Shown: positions 34,605 to 46,600 of the stretch, in pieces | Layout of the letters: each line of letters opens with the position of its first letter | Position numbering within the stretch: position 1 is the stretch's first letter | Origin: Petrolisthes cinctipes | Lineage: Eukaryota; Arthropoda; Malacostraca; Decapoda; Porcellanidae | Length of the DNA: 64,000 nt | Assembly (NCBI GenBank): GCA_033782935.1 | Contig: JAWQEG010000065.1 | Location: 769,001 to 833,000, forward strand | Direction of reading: 5' to 3' | Made by a program: the position numbers and the translations under genes | The notes under the pieces: generated by a model | Told to the model about the DNA's origin: nothing | Databases searched by the model: none | Seen by the model: the letters and a program-made list of their open reading frames with translations, nothing else

Positions 34605-36274
34605 GTGTTAGAGTATTTTCAAAATACATGCTCAAAACATACTGAAAATCGATCTTTTAGGTGCACAAAAGTCGATATGTGCATGCATCTTCAGTACCCG
34701 TTTATATCTCAAATTCAGGCTCAAATCACCCGAAAATTCAATATTTTGGGGTCCCAGAAGCGATCTGTACATGCCTACTCAGTGTTAGAGTATTTTCAAA
34801 ATACAGGCCCAAAACATGCTGAAAATCGACATTTTAGATGCCCAAAGTCAATATGTGCATGTATCTTCTGTACCCGTTTATATCTCAAATTCAGGCTCAA
34901 AACACCCGAAAATTCAATATTTTGGGGTCCCAGAAGCAATCTGTACATGCCTACACAGTGCTAGAATATTTTCAAAATATAGGCTAAAAACATGCTAAAA
35001 ATCGACATTTTAGGTGCCAAAAAATCGATATCTCAAATACAGTCCCAAAACACCCGAAAATTCGATATTTAGAGGTCCCAGAAGGTATCTGTACATGCCT
35101 ACTCCGTGTTAGAGTATTTTCAAAATACAGGCCCAAAACATACTGAAAATCGATCTTTTAGGTGCCCAAAAGTCGATATGTGCATGCATCTACTGTACCC
35201 GTTTATATCTCAAATTCAGGCTCAAAACACCCGAAAATTCAATATTTTGGGGTCCCAGAAGCGATCTGTACATGCCTACTCAGTGTTAGAGTATTTTCAA
35301 AATACAGGCCCAAAACATACTGAAAATCGATCTTTTAGGTGCACAAAAGTCGATATGTGCATGCATCTTCAGTACCCGTTTATATCTCAAATTCAGGCTC
35401 AAATCACCCGAAAATTCAATATTTTGGGGTCCCAGAAGCGATCTGTACATGCCTACTCAGTGTTAGAGTATTTTCAAAATACAGGCCCAAAACATGCTGA
35501 AAATCGACATTTTAGATGCCCAAAGTCAATATGTGCATGTATCTTCTGTACCCGTTTATATCTCAAATTCAGGCTCAAAACACCCGAAAATTCAATATTT
35601 TGGGGTCCCAGAAGCAATCTGTACATGCCTACACAGTGCTAGAATATTTTCAAAATATAGGCTAAAAACATGCTAAAAATCGACATTTTAGGTGCCAAAA
35701 AATCGATATCTCAAATTCAGTCCCAAAACACCCGAAAATTCGATATTTAGAGGTCCCAGAAGGTATCTGTACATGCCTACTCCGTGTTAGAGTATTTTCA
35801 AAATACAGGCCCAAAACATACTGAAAATCGATCTTTTAGGTGCCCAAAAGTCGATATGTGCATGCATCTACTGTACCCGTTTATATCTCAAATTCTGGCC
35901 CTAAACACCCGAAAATTCGATATTTTGGGGTCCCAGAAGCGATCTGTACATGCCTACTCCGTGTTAGAGTATTTTCAAAATTCAGGCCCAAAACATGCTG
36001 AAAATCGATATTTTTGGTGCCCAAAGTCAATATGTGCATGTATCTTCTGTACCCGTTTATATCTCGAATTCAGGCTCAAAACACCCGAAAATTCAATATT
36101 TTGGGGTCCCAGAAGCAATCTGTACAGTGCTAGAATATTTTCAAAATATAGGCTAAAAACATGCTAAAAATCGATCTTTTAGGTGCCAAAAAGTCGATAT
36201 CTCAAATTCAGTCCCAAAACACCCGAAAATTCGATATTTAGGGGTCCCAGAAGCGATCTGTACATGCCTACTCC
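34605..36274 (+). repeat. HOR block with tetramer at 35106
   Basis: Unit starts are 34605, 35106 and 35784, with the next at 36275. The 678-bp unit at 35106-35783 is a tetramer with an extra M1-type monomer. The units at 34605 and 36734 share tggtcccagaagagatc and caaatcac, markers also seen at 37736, 39681 and 40683. The M2 variant aatcgacattttagatg is typical of this neighbourhood. Confidence 0.86.
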
Positions 36275-39200
36275 GTTTTAGAGTATTTTCAAAATACATG
36301 CTCAAAACATACTGAAAATCGATCTTTTAGGTGCACAAAAGTCGATATGTGCATGCATCTTCAGTACCCGTTTATATCTCAAGTTCTGGCCCTAAACACC
36401 CGAAAATTCGATATTTTGGGGTCCCAGAAGCGATCTGTACATGCCTACTCCGTGTTAGAGTATTTTCAAAATTCAGCCCCAAAACATGCTGAAAATCGAT
36501 ATTTTTGGTGCCCGTTTATATCTCAAATTCAGGCTCAAAACACCCGAAAATTCAATATTTTGGGGTCCCAGAAGCAATCTGAACAGTGCTAGAATATTTT
36601 CAAAATATAGGCTAAAAACATGCTAAAAATCGATCTTTTAGGTGCCAAAAAGTCGATATCTCAAATTCAGTCCCAAAACACCCGAAAATTCGATATTTAG
36701 TGGTCCCAGAAGAGATCTGTACATGCCTACTCCGTGTTAGAGTATTTTCAAAATACATGCTCAAAACATACTGAAAATCGATCTTTTAGGTGCACAAAAG
36801 TCGATATGTGCATGCATCTTCAGTACCCGTTTATATCTCAAATTCAGGCTCAAATCACTCGAAAATTCAATATTTCGGGGTCCCAGAAGCGATCTGTACA
36901 TGCCTACTCAGTGTTAGAGTATTTTCAAAATACAGGCCCAAAACATGCTGAAAATCGACATTTTAGATGCCCAAAGTCAATATGTGCATGTATCTTCTGT
37001 ACCCGTTTATATCTCAAATTCAGGCTCAAAACACCCGAAAATTCAATATTTTGGGGTCCCAGAAGCAATCTGTACATGCCTACACAGTGCTAGAATATTT
37101 TCAAAATATAGGCTAAAAACATGCTAAAAATCGACATTTTAGGTGCCAAAAAATCGATATCTCAAATACAGTCCCAAAACACCCGAAAATTCGATATTTA
37201 GAGGTCCCAGAAGGTATCTGTACATGCCTACTCCGTGTTAGAGTATTTTCAAAATACAGGCCCAAAACATACTGAAAATCGATCTTTTAGGTGCCCAAAA
37301 GTCGATATGTGCATGCATCTTCTGTACCCGTTTATATCTCAAATTCTGGCCCTAAACACCCGAAAATTCGATATTTTGGGGTCCCAGAAGCGATCTGTAC
37401 ATGCCTACTCCGTGTTAGAGTATTTTCAAAATTCAGGCCCAAAACATGCTGAAAATCGATATTTTTGGTGCCCAAAGTCAATATGTGCATGTATCTTCTG
37501 TACCCGTTTATATCTCAAATTCAGGCTCAAAACACCCGAAAATTCAATATTTTGGGTTCCCAGAAGCAATCTGTACATGCCTACTCAGTGCTAGAATATT
37601 TTACAAATATAGGCTAAAAACATGCTAAAAATGGATCTTTTAGGTGCCAAAAAGTCGATATCTCAAATTCAGTTCCAAAACACCCGAAAATTCGATATTT
37701 AGTGGTCCCAGAAGAGATCTGTACATGCCTACTCCGTGTTAGAGTATTTTCAAAATACATGCTCAAAACATACTGAAAATCGATCTTTTAGGTGCACAAA
37801 AGTCGATATGTGCATGCATCTTCAGTACCCGTTTATATCTCAAATTCAGGCTCAAATCACCCGAAAATTCAATATTTTGGGGTCCCAGAAGCGATCTGTA
37901 CATGCCTACTCAGTGTTAGAGTATTTTCAAAATACAGGCCCAAAACATGCTGAAAATCGACATTTTAGATGCCCAAAGTCAATATGTGCATGTATCTTCT
38001 GTACCCGTTTATATCTCAAATTCAGGCTCAAAACACCCGAAAATTCAATATTTTGGGGTCCCAGAAGCAATCTGTACATGCCTACACAGTGCTAGAATAT
38101 TTTCAAAATATAGGCTAAAAACATGCTAAAAATCGACATTTTAGGTGCCAAAAAATCGATATCTCAAATTCAGTCCCAAAACACCCGAAAATTCGATATT
38201 TAGAGGTCCCAGAAGGTATCTGTACATGCCTACTCCGTGTTAGAGTATTTTCAAAATACAGGCCCAAAACATACTGAAAATCGATCTTTTAGGTGCCCAA
38301 AAGTCGATATGTGCATGCATCTACTGTACCCGTTTATATCTCAAATTCTGGCCCTAAACACCCGAAAATTCGATATTTTGGGGTCCCAGAAGCGATCTGT
38401 ACATGCCTACTCCGTGTTAGAGTATTTTCAAAATTCAGGCCCAAAACATGCTGAAAATCGATATTTTTGGTGCCCAAAGTCAATATGTGCATGTATCTTC
38501 TGTACCCGTTTATATCTCGAATTCAGGCTCAAAACACCCGAAAATTCAATATTTTGGGGTCCCAGAAGCAATCTGTACAGTGCTAGAATATTTTCAAAAT
38601 ATAGGCTAAAAACATGCTAAAAATCGACATTTTAGGTGCCAAAAAGTCGATATCTCAAATTCAGTCCCAAAACACCCGAAAATTCGATATTTAGGGGTCC
38701 CAGAAGCGATCTGTACATGCCTACTCCGTGTTAGAGTATTTTCAAAATATATGCTCAAAACATACTGAAAATCGATCTTTTAGGTGCACAAAAGTCGATA
38801 TGTGCATGCATCTTCAGTACCCGTTTATATCTCAAATTCAGGCTCAAAACACCCGAAAATTCAATATTTTGGGGTCCCAGAAGCAATCTGTACATGCCTA
38901 CTCAGTGATAGAGTATTTTTTTTTAAATACAGGCCCAAAACATGCTAAAAATCGATATTTTAGATGCCAAAAGTCAATATGTGCATGTATCTTCTGTACC
39001 CGTTTATATCTCAAATTCAGGCTCAAAACACCCGAAAATTCAATATTTTGGGGTCCCAGAAGCAATCTGTACAATGCTAGAATATTTTCAAAATATAGGC
39101 TAAAAACATGCTAAAAATCGATCTTTTAGGTGCCAAAAAGTCGATATCTCAAATTCAGTCCCAAAACACCCGAAAATTCGATATTTAGGGGTCCCAGAAG

Positions 39201-42133
39201 CGATCTGTACATGCCTACTCCGTTTTAGAGTATTTTCAAAATACATGCTCAAAACATACTGAAAATCGATCTTTTAGGTGCACAAAAGTCGATATGTGCA
39301 TGCATCTTCAGTACCCGTTTATATCTCAAGTTCTGGCCCTAAACACCCGAAAATTCGATATTTTGGGGTCCCAGAAGCGATCTGTACATGCCTACTCCGT
39401 GTTAGAGTATTTTCAAAATTCAGCCCCAAAACATGCTGAAAATCGATATTTTTGGTGCCCGTTTATATCTCAAATTCAGGCTCAAAACACCCGAAAATTC
39501 AATATTTTGGGGTCCCAGAAGCAATCTGAACAGTGCTAGAATATTTTCAAAATATAGGCTAAAAACATGCTAAAAATCGATCTTTTAGGTGCCAAAAAGT
39601 CGATATCTCAAATTCAGTCCCAAAACACCCGAAAATTCGATATTTAGTGGTCCCAGAAGAGATCTGTACATGCCTACTCCGTGTTAGAGTATTTTCAAAA
39701 TACATGCTCAAAACATACTGAAAATCGATCTTTTAGGTGCACAAAAGTCGATATGTGCATGCATCTTCAGTACCCGTTTATATCTCAAATTCAGGCTCAA
39801 ATCACTCGAAAATTCAATATTTCGGGGTCCCAGAAGCGATCTGTACATGCCTACTCAGTGTTAGAGTATTTTCAAAATACAGGCCCAAAACATGCTGAAA
39901 ATCGACATTTTAGATGCCCAAAGTCAATATGTGCATGTATCTTCTGTACCCGTTTATATCTCAAATTCAGGCTCAAAACACCCGAAAATTCAATATTTTG
40001 GGGTCCCAGAAGCAATCTGTACATGCCTACACAGTGCTAGAATATTTTCAAAATATAGGCTAAAAACATGCTAAAAATCGACATTTTAGGTGCCAAAAAA
40101 TCGATATCTCAAATACAGTCCCAAAACACCCGAAAATTCGATATTTAGAGGTCCCAGAAGGTATCTGTACATGCCTACTCCGTGTTAGAGTATTTTCAAA
40201 ATACAGGCCCAAAACATACTGAAAATCGATCTTTTAGGTGCCCAAAAGTCGATATGTGCATGCATCTTCTGTACCCGTTTATATCTCAAATTCTGGCCCT
40301 AAACACCCGAAAATTCGATATTTTGGGGTCCCAGAAGCGATCTGTACATGCCTACTCCGTGTTAGAGTATTTTCAAAATTCAGGCCCAAAACATGCTGAA
40401 AATCGATATTTTTGGTGCCCAAAGTCAATATGTGCATGTATCTTCTGTACCCGTTTATATCTCAAATTCAGGCTCAAAACACCCGAAAATTCAATATTTT
40501 GGGTTCCCAGAAGCAATCTGTACATGCCTACTCAGTGCTAGAATATTTTACAAATATAGGCTAAAAACATGCTAAAAATGGATCTTTTAGGTGCCAAAAA
40601 GTCGATATCTCAAATTCAGTTCCAAAACACCCGAAAATTCGATATTTAGTGGTCCCAGAAGAGATCTGTACATGCCTACTCCGTGTTAGAGTATTTTCAA
40701 AATACATGCTCAAAACATACTGAAAATCGATCTTTTAGGTGCACAAAAGTCGATATGTGCATGCATCTTCAGTACCCGTTTATATCTCAAATTCAGGCTC
40801 AAATCACCCGAAAATTCAATATTTTGGGGTCCCAGAAGCGATCTGTACATGCCTACTCAGTGTTAGAGTATTTTCAAAATACAGGCCCAAAACATGCTGA
40901 AAATCGACATTTTAGATGCCCAAAGTCAATATGTGCATGTATCTTCTGTACCCGTTTATATCTCAAATTCAGGCTCAAAACACCCGAAAATTCAATATTT
41001 TGGGGTCCCAGAAGCAATCTGTACATGCCTACACAGTGCTAGAATATTTTCAAAATATAGGCTAAAAACATGCTAAAAATCGACATTTTAGGTGCCAAAA
41101 AATCGATATCTCAAATTCAGTCCCAAAACACCCGAAAATTCGATATTTAGAGGTCCCAGAAGGTATCTGTACATGCCTACTCCGTGTTAGAGTATTTTCA
41201 AAATACAGGCCCAAAACATACTGAAAATCGATCTTTTAGGTGCCCAAAAGTCGATATGTGCATGCATCTACTGTACCCGTTTATATCTCAAATTCTGGCC
41301 CTAAACACCCGAAAATTCGATATTTTGGGGTCCCAGAAGCGATCTGTACATGCCTACTCCGTGTTAGAGTATTTTCAAAATTCAGGCCCAAAACATGCTG
41401 AAAATCGATATTTTTGGTGCCCAAAGTCAATATGTGCATGTATCTTCTGTACCCGTTTATATCTCGAATTCAGGCTCAAAACACCCGAAAATTCAATATT
41501 TTGGGGTCCCAGAAGCAATCTGTACAGTGCTAGAATATTTTCAAAATATAGGCTAAAAACATGCTAAAAATCGACATTTTAGGTGCCAAAAAGTCGATAT
41601 CTCAAATTCAGTCCCAAAACACCCGAAAATTCGATATTTAGGGGTCCCAGAAGCGATCTGTACATGCCTACTCCGTGTTAGAGTATTTTCAAAATATATG
41701 CTCAAAACATACTGAAAATCGATCTTTTAGGTGCACAAAAGTCGATATGTGCATGCATCTTCAGTACCCGTTTATATCTCAAATTCATGCTCAAAACACC
41801 CGAAAATTCAATATTTTGGGGTCCCAGAAGCAATCTGTACATGCCTACTCAGTGATAGAGTATTTTTTTTTAAATACAGGCCCAAAACATGCTAAAAATC
41901 GATATTTTAGATGCCAAAAGTCAATATGTGCATGTATCTTCTGTACCCGTTTATATCTCAAATTCAGGCTCAAAACACCCGAAAATTCAATATTTTGGGG
42001 TCCCAGAAGCAATCTGTACAATGCTAGAATATTTTCAAAATATAGGCTAAAAACATGCTAAAAATCGATCTTTTAGGTGCCAAAAAGTCGATATCTCAAA
42101 TTCAGTCCCAAAACACCCGAAAATTCGATATTT
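36137..42133 (+). repeat. 2,947-bp near-identical tandem duplication (two copies)
   Basis: Copy 1 runs from about 36137 and copy 2 from about 39084, with constant offset 2,947. Unit starts 36275, 36734, 37235, 37736, 38237 and 38728 recur at 39222, 39681, 40182, 40683, 41184 and 41675. Shared private markers are ctccgttttagag, the 32-bp deletion ggtgcccgtttata, ctgaacagtgctag, aaatcactcg, atatttcgggg, ttttgggttccc, attttacaaatatagg, aaaaatggatc and the nine-T run. I noticed one difference, g at 38841 against t at 41788. This is among the most recent duplications in the window. Confidence 0.94.
36505..36516 (+). other. 32-bp deletion in M2 half A
   Basis: M2 reads ttggtgcccgtttatatc, whereas normal copies have ggtgcccaaagtc...ctgtacccgttta. 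The 32 bp between two ccc words are missing. The same junction recurs at about 39452-39463, and both host units are 459 bp. It removes almost the same part of half A as the 28-bp deletion in M3, but with different end points, so it is an independent event. Confidence 0.9.
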
Positions 42134-42168
42134 AGAGGTCCCAGAAGGTATCTGTACATGCCTACTCC

Positions 42169-43671
42169 GTGTTAGAGTATTTTCAAAATACAGGCCAAAA
42201 ACATACTGAAAATCGATCTTTTAGGTGCCCAAAAGTCGATATGTGCATGCATCTTCTGTACCCGTTTATATCTCAAATTCTGGCCCTAAACACCCGAAAA
42301 TTCGATATTTTGGGGTCCCAGAAGCGATCTGTACATGCCTACTCCGTGTTAGAGTATTTTCAAAATTCAGGCCCAAAACATGCTGAAAATCGATATTTAT
42401 GGTGCCCAAAGTCAATATGTGCATGTATCTTCTGTACCCGTTTATATCTCAAATTCAGGCTCAAAACACCCGAAAATTCAATATTTTACGGTCCCAGAAG
42501 CAATCTGTACATGCCTACACAGTGCTAGAATATTTTCAAAATATAGGCTAAAAACAAGCTAAAAATCGACATTTTAGGTGCCAAAAAATCTATATCTCAA
42601 ATTCAGTCCCAAAACACCCGAAAATTCGATATTTAGAGGTCCCAGAAGGTATCTGTACATGCCTACTCCGTGTTAGAGTATTTTCAAAATACAGGCCAAA
42701 AACATACTGAAAATCGATCTTTTAGGTGCCCAAAAGTCGATATGTGCATGCATCTTCTGTACCCGTTTATATCTCAAATTCTGGCCCTAAACACCCGAAA
42801 ATTCGATATTTTGGGGTCCCAGAAGCGATCTGTACATGCCTACTCCGTGTTAGAATATTTTCAAAATATAGGCTAAAAACATGCTAAAAATCGATCTTTT
42901 AGGTGCCAAAAAGTCAATATCTCAAATTCAGTCCCAAAACACCCGAAAATTCGATATTTAGGGGTCCCAGAAGCGATCTGTACATGCCTACTCCGTGTTA
43001 GAGTATTTTCAAAATACATGCTCAAAACATACTGAAAATCGATATTTTAGGTGCACAAAAGTAGATATGTGCATGCATCTTCTGTACCCGTTTATATCTC
43101 AAATTCTGGCCCTAAACACCCGAAAATTCGATATTTTGGGGTCCCAGAAGTGATCTGTACATGCCTACTCCGTGTTAGAGTATTTTCAAAATTCAGGCCC
43201 AAAACATGCTAAAAATCGATATTTTTGGTGCCCAAAGTCAATATGTGCATGCATCTTCAGTACCCGTTTATATCTCAAATTCAGGCTCAAAACACCCGAA
43301 AATTCAATATTTTGGGGTCCCAGAAGCAATCTTTACATGCCTACTCAGTGTTAGAGTATTTTCAAAATACAGGCCCAAAACATGCTGAAAATCGATATTT
43401 TAGATGCCCAAAGTCAATATGTGCATGTATTTTCTGTACCTGTTTATATCTCAAATTCAGGCTCAAAACACCCGAAAATTCAATATTTTGGGGTCCCAGA
43501 AGCAATCTGTACATGCCTACACAGTGCTAGAATATTTTCAAAATATATGCTAAAAACATGCTAAAAATCGACATTTTAGGTGCCACAAAATCGATATCTC
43601 AAATTCAGTCCCAAAACACCCGAAAATTCGATATTTAGAGGTCCCAGAAGGTATCTGTACATGCCTACTCC
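42169..43671 (+). repeat. Segment related to 26847-28140, ending in a hybrid tetramer
   Basis: Units at 42169, 42670 (325-bp dimer) and 42995 match 26847, 27348 and 27673 at an offset of 15,322 bp, including aacaagctaaaaatc, aaatctatatctc and gcacaaaagtagat. The unit at 42995 is a 677-bp tetramer with a hybrid monomer near 43242-43251. Downstream, the match switches to the 13,680-bp offset, so about 1.6 kb present at 26847-31900 is missing here. Confidence 0.85.
43242..43251 (+). other. M2/M1 hybrid monomer crossover site
   Basis: Upstream the monomer is M2 (ttttggtgcccaaagtcaa). Downstream it is M1 (catgcatcttcagtaccc, attcaggctc). The switch lies within the shared tatgtgcatg, between the last M2-specific base (43241) and the first M1-specific base (43252). 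This is what unequal exchange between misaligned monomers produces. Confidence 0.85.
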
Positions 43672-46600
43672 GTGTTAGAGTATTTTCAAAATACAGGCCA
43701 AAAACATACTGAAAATCGATCTCTTTGGTGCCCAAAAGTCGATATGTGCATGCATCTTCTGTACCCGTTTATATCTCAAATTCTGGCCCTAAACACCCGA
43801 AAATTCGATATTTTGGGGTCCCAGAAGCGATCTGTACATGCCTACTCCGTGTTAGAGTATTTTCAAAATTCAGGCCCAAAACATGCTGAAAATCGATATT
43901 TTTGGTGCCCAAAGTCAATATGTGCATGTATCTTCTGTACACGTTTATATCTCAAATTCAGGCTCAAAACACCCGAAAATTCAATATTTTGGGGTCCCAG
44001 AAGCAATCTGTACAGTGCTAGAATATTTTCAAAATATAGGCTAAAAACATGCTAAAAATCGATCTTTTAGGTGCCAAAAAGTCGATATCTCAAATTCAGT
44101 CCCAAAACACCCGAAAATTCGATATTTAGGGGTCCCAGAAGCGATCTGTACATGCCTACTCCGTGTTAGAGTATTTTCAAAATACATGCTCAAAACATAC
44201 TGAAAATCGATCTTTTAGGTGCACAAAAGTCGATATGTGCATGCATCTTCAGTACCCGTTTATATCTCAAATTCAGGCTCAAAACACCCGAAAATTCAAT
44301 ATATTGGGGTCCCAGAAGCAATCTGTACATGCCTACTCAGTGTTAAAGTATTTTCAAAATACAGGCCCAAAACATGCTGAAAATCGATATTTTAGATGCC
44401 CAAAGTCAATATGTGCATGTATCTTCTGTACCCGTTTATATCTTAAATTCAGGCTCAAAACACCCGAAAATTCAATATTTTGGGGTCCCAGAAGCAATCT
44501 GTACATGCCTACACAGTGCTAGAATATTTTCAAAATATAGGCTAAAAACATGCTAAAAATCGACATTTTAGGTGCCAAAATATCGATATCTCAAATTCAG
44601 TCCCAAAACACCCGAAAATTCGATATTTAGAGGTCCCAGAAGGTATCTATACATGCCTACTCCGTGTTAGAGTATTTTCAATATACAGGCCAAAAGCATA
44701 CTGAAAATCGATCTTTTAGGTGCCCAAAAGTCGTTATGTGCATGCATCTTCTGTACCCGTTTATATCTCAAATTCTGGCCCTAAACACCCGAAAATTCGA
44801 TATTTTGGGGTCCCAGATGCAATCTGTACATGCCTACTCCGTGTTAGAGGATTTTCAAAAATTCAGGCCCAAAACATGCTGAAAATCGATATTTTTGGTG
44901 CCCAAAGTCAATATGTGCATGTATCTTCTGTACCCGTTTATATCTCAAATTCAGGCTCAAAACACCCGAAAATTCAATATTTTGGGGTCCCAGAAGTTAT
45001 CTGTACATGCCTACTCAGTGCTAGAATATTTTCAAAATATAGGCTAAAAACATGCTAAAAATCGATCTTTTATGTGCCAAATTCAGTCCCAAAACACCCG
45101 AAAATTCGATATTTAGGGGTCCCAGAATCGATCTGTACATGCCTACTCCGTGTTAGAGTATTTTCAAAATACATGCTCAAAACATACTGAAAATCGATCT
45201 TTTAGGTGCACAAAAGTCGATATGTGCTTGCATCTTCAGTACCCGTTTATATCTCAAATTCAGGCTCAAAACACCCAAAAATTCAATATTTTGGGGTCCC
45301 AGAAGCAATCTGTACATGCCTACTCAGTGTTAGAGTATTTTCAAAATTCAGGCCCAAAACATGCTGAAAATCGATATTTTAGATGCCCAAAGTCAATATG
45401 TGCATGTATCTTCTGTACCCGTTTATATCTCAAATTCAGGCTCAGAACACCCGAAAATTCAAAATTTTGGGGTCCCAGAAGCAATCTGTACATGCCTACA
45501 CAGTGCTAGAATATTTTCAAAATATAGGCTAAAAACATGCTAAAAATCGACATTTTAGGTGCCAAAAAGTCGATATCTCAAATTCAGTCCCAAAACACCC
45601 GAAAATTCGATATTTAGAGGTCCCAGAAGGTATCTGTACATGCCTACTCCGTGTTAGAGTATTTTCAAAACACAGGCCAAAAACATACTGAAAATCGATC
45701 TTTTAGGTGCCCAAAAGTCGATATGTGCATGCATCTTCTGTACCCGTTTATATCTCAAATTCTGGCCCTAAACACCCGAAAATTCGATATTTTGGGGTCC
45801 CAGAAGCAATCTGTACATGCCTACTCCGTGTTAGAGTATTTTCAAAATTCAGGCCCAAAACATGCTGAAAATCGATATTTTTGGTGCCCAAAGTCAATAT
45901 GTGCATGTATCTTCTGTACCCGTTTATATCTCAAATTCAGGCTCAAAACACCCGAAAATTCAAAATTTTGGGGGTCCCAGAAGCAATCTGTACAGTGCTA
46001 GAATATTTTCAAAATATAGGCTAAAAACATGCTAAAAATCGATCTTTTAGGTGCCAAAAAGTCGATATCTCAAATTCAGTCCCAAAACACCCGAAAATTC
46101 GATATTTAGGGGTCCCAGAAGCGATCTGTACATGCCTACTCCGTGTTAGAGTATTTTCAAAATACATGCTCAAAACATACTGAAAATCGATCTTTTAGGT
46201 GCACAAAAGTCGATATGTGCATGCATCTTCAGTACCCGTTTATATCTCAAATTCAGGCTCAAAACACCCGAAAATTCAATATTTTGGGGTCCCAGAAGCA
46301 ATCTGTACATGCCTACTCAGTGTTAAAGTATTTTCAAAATACAGGCCCAAAACATGCTGAAAATCGATATTTTAGATGCCCAAAGTCAATATGTGCATGT
46401 ATCTTCTGTACCCGTTTATATCTTAAATTCAGGCTCAAAACACCCGAAAATTCAATATTTTGGGGTCCCAGAAGCAATCTGTACATGCCTACACAGTGCT
46501 AGAATATTTTCAAAATATAGGCTAAAAACATGCTAAAAATCGACATTTTAGGTGCCAAAATATCGATATCTCAAATTCAGTCCCAAAACACCCGAAAATT

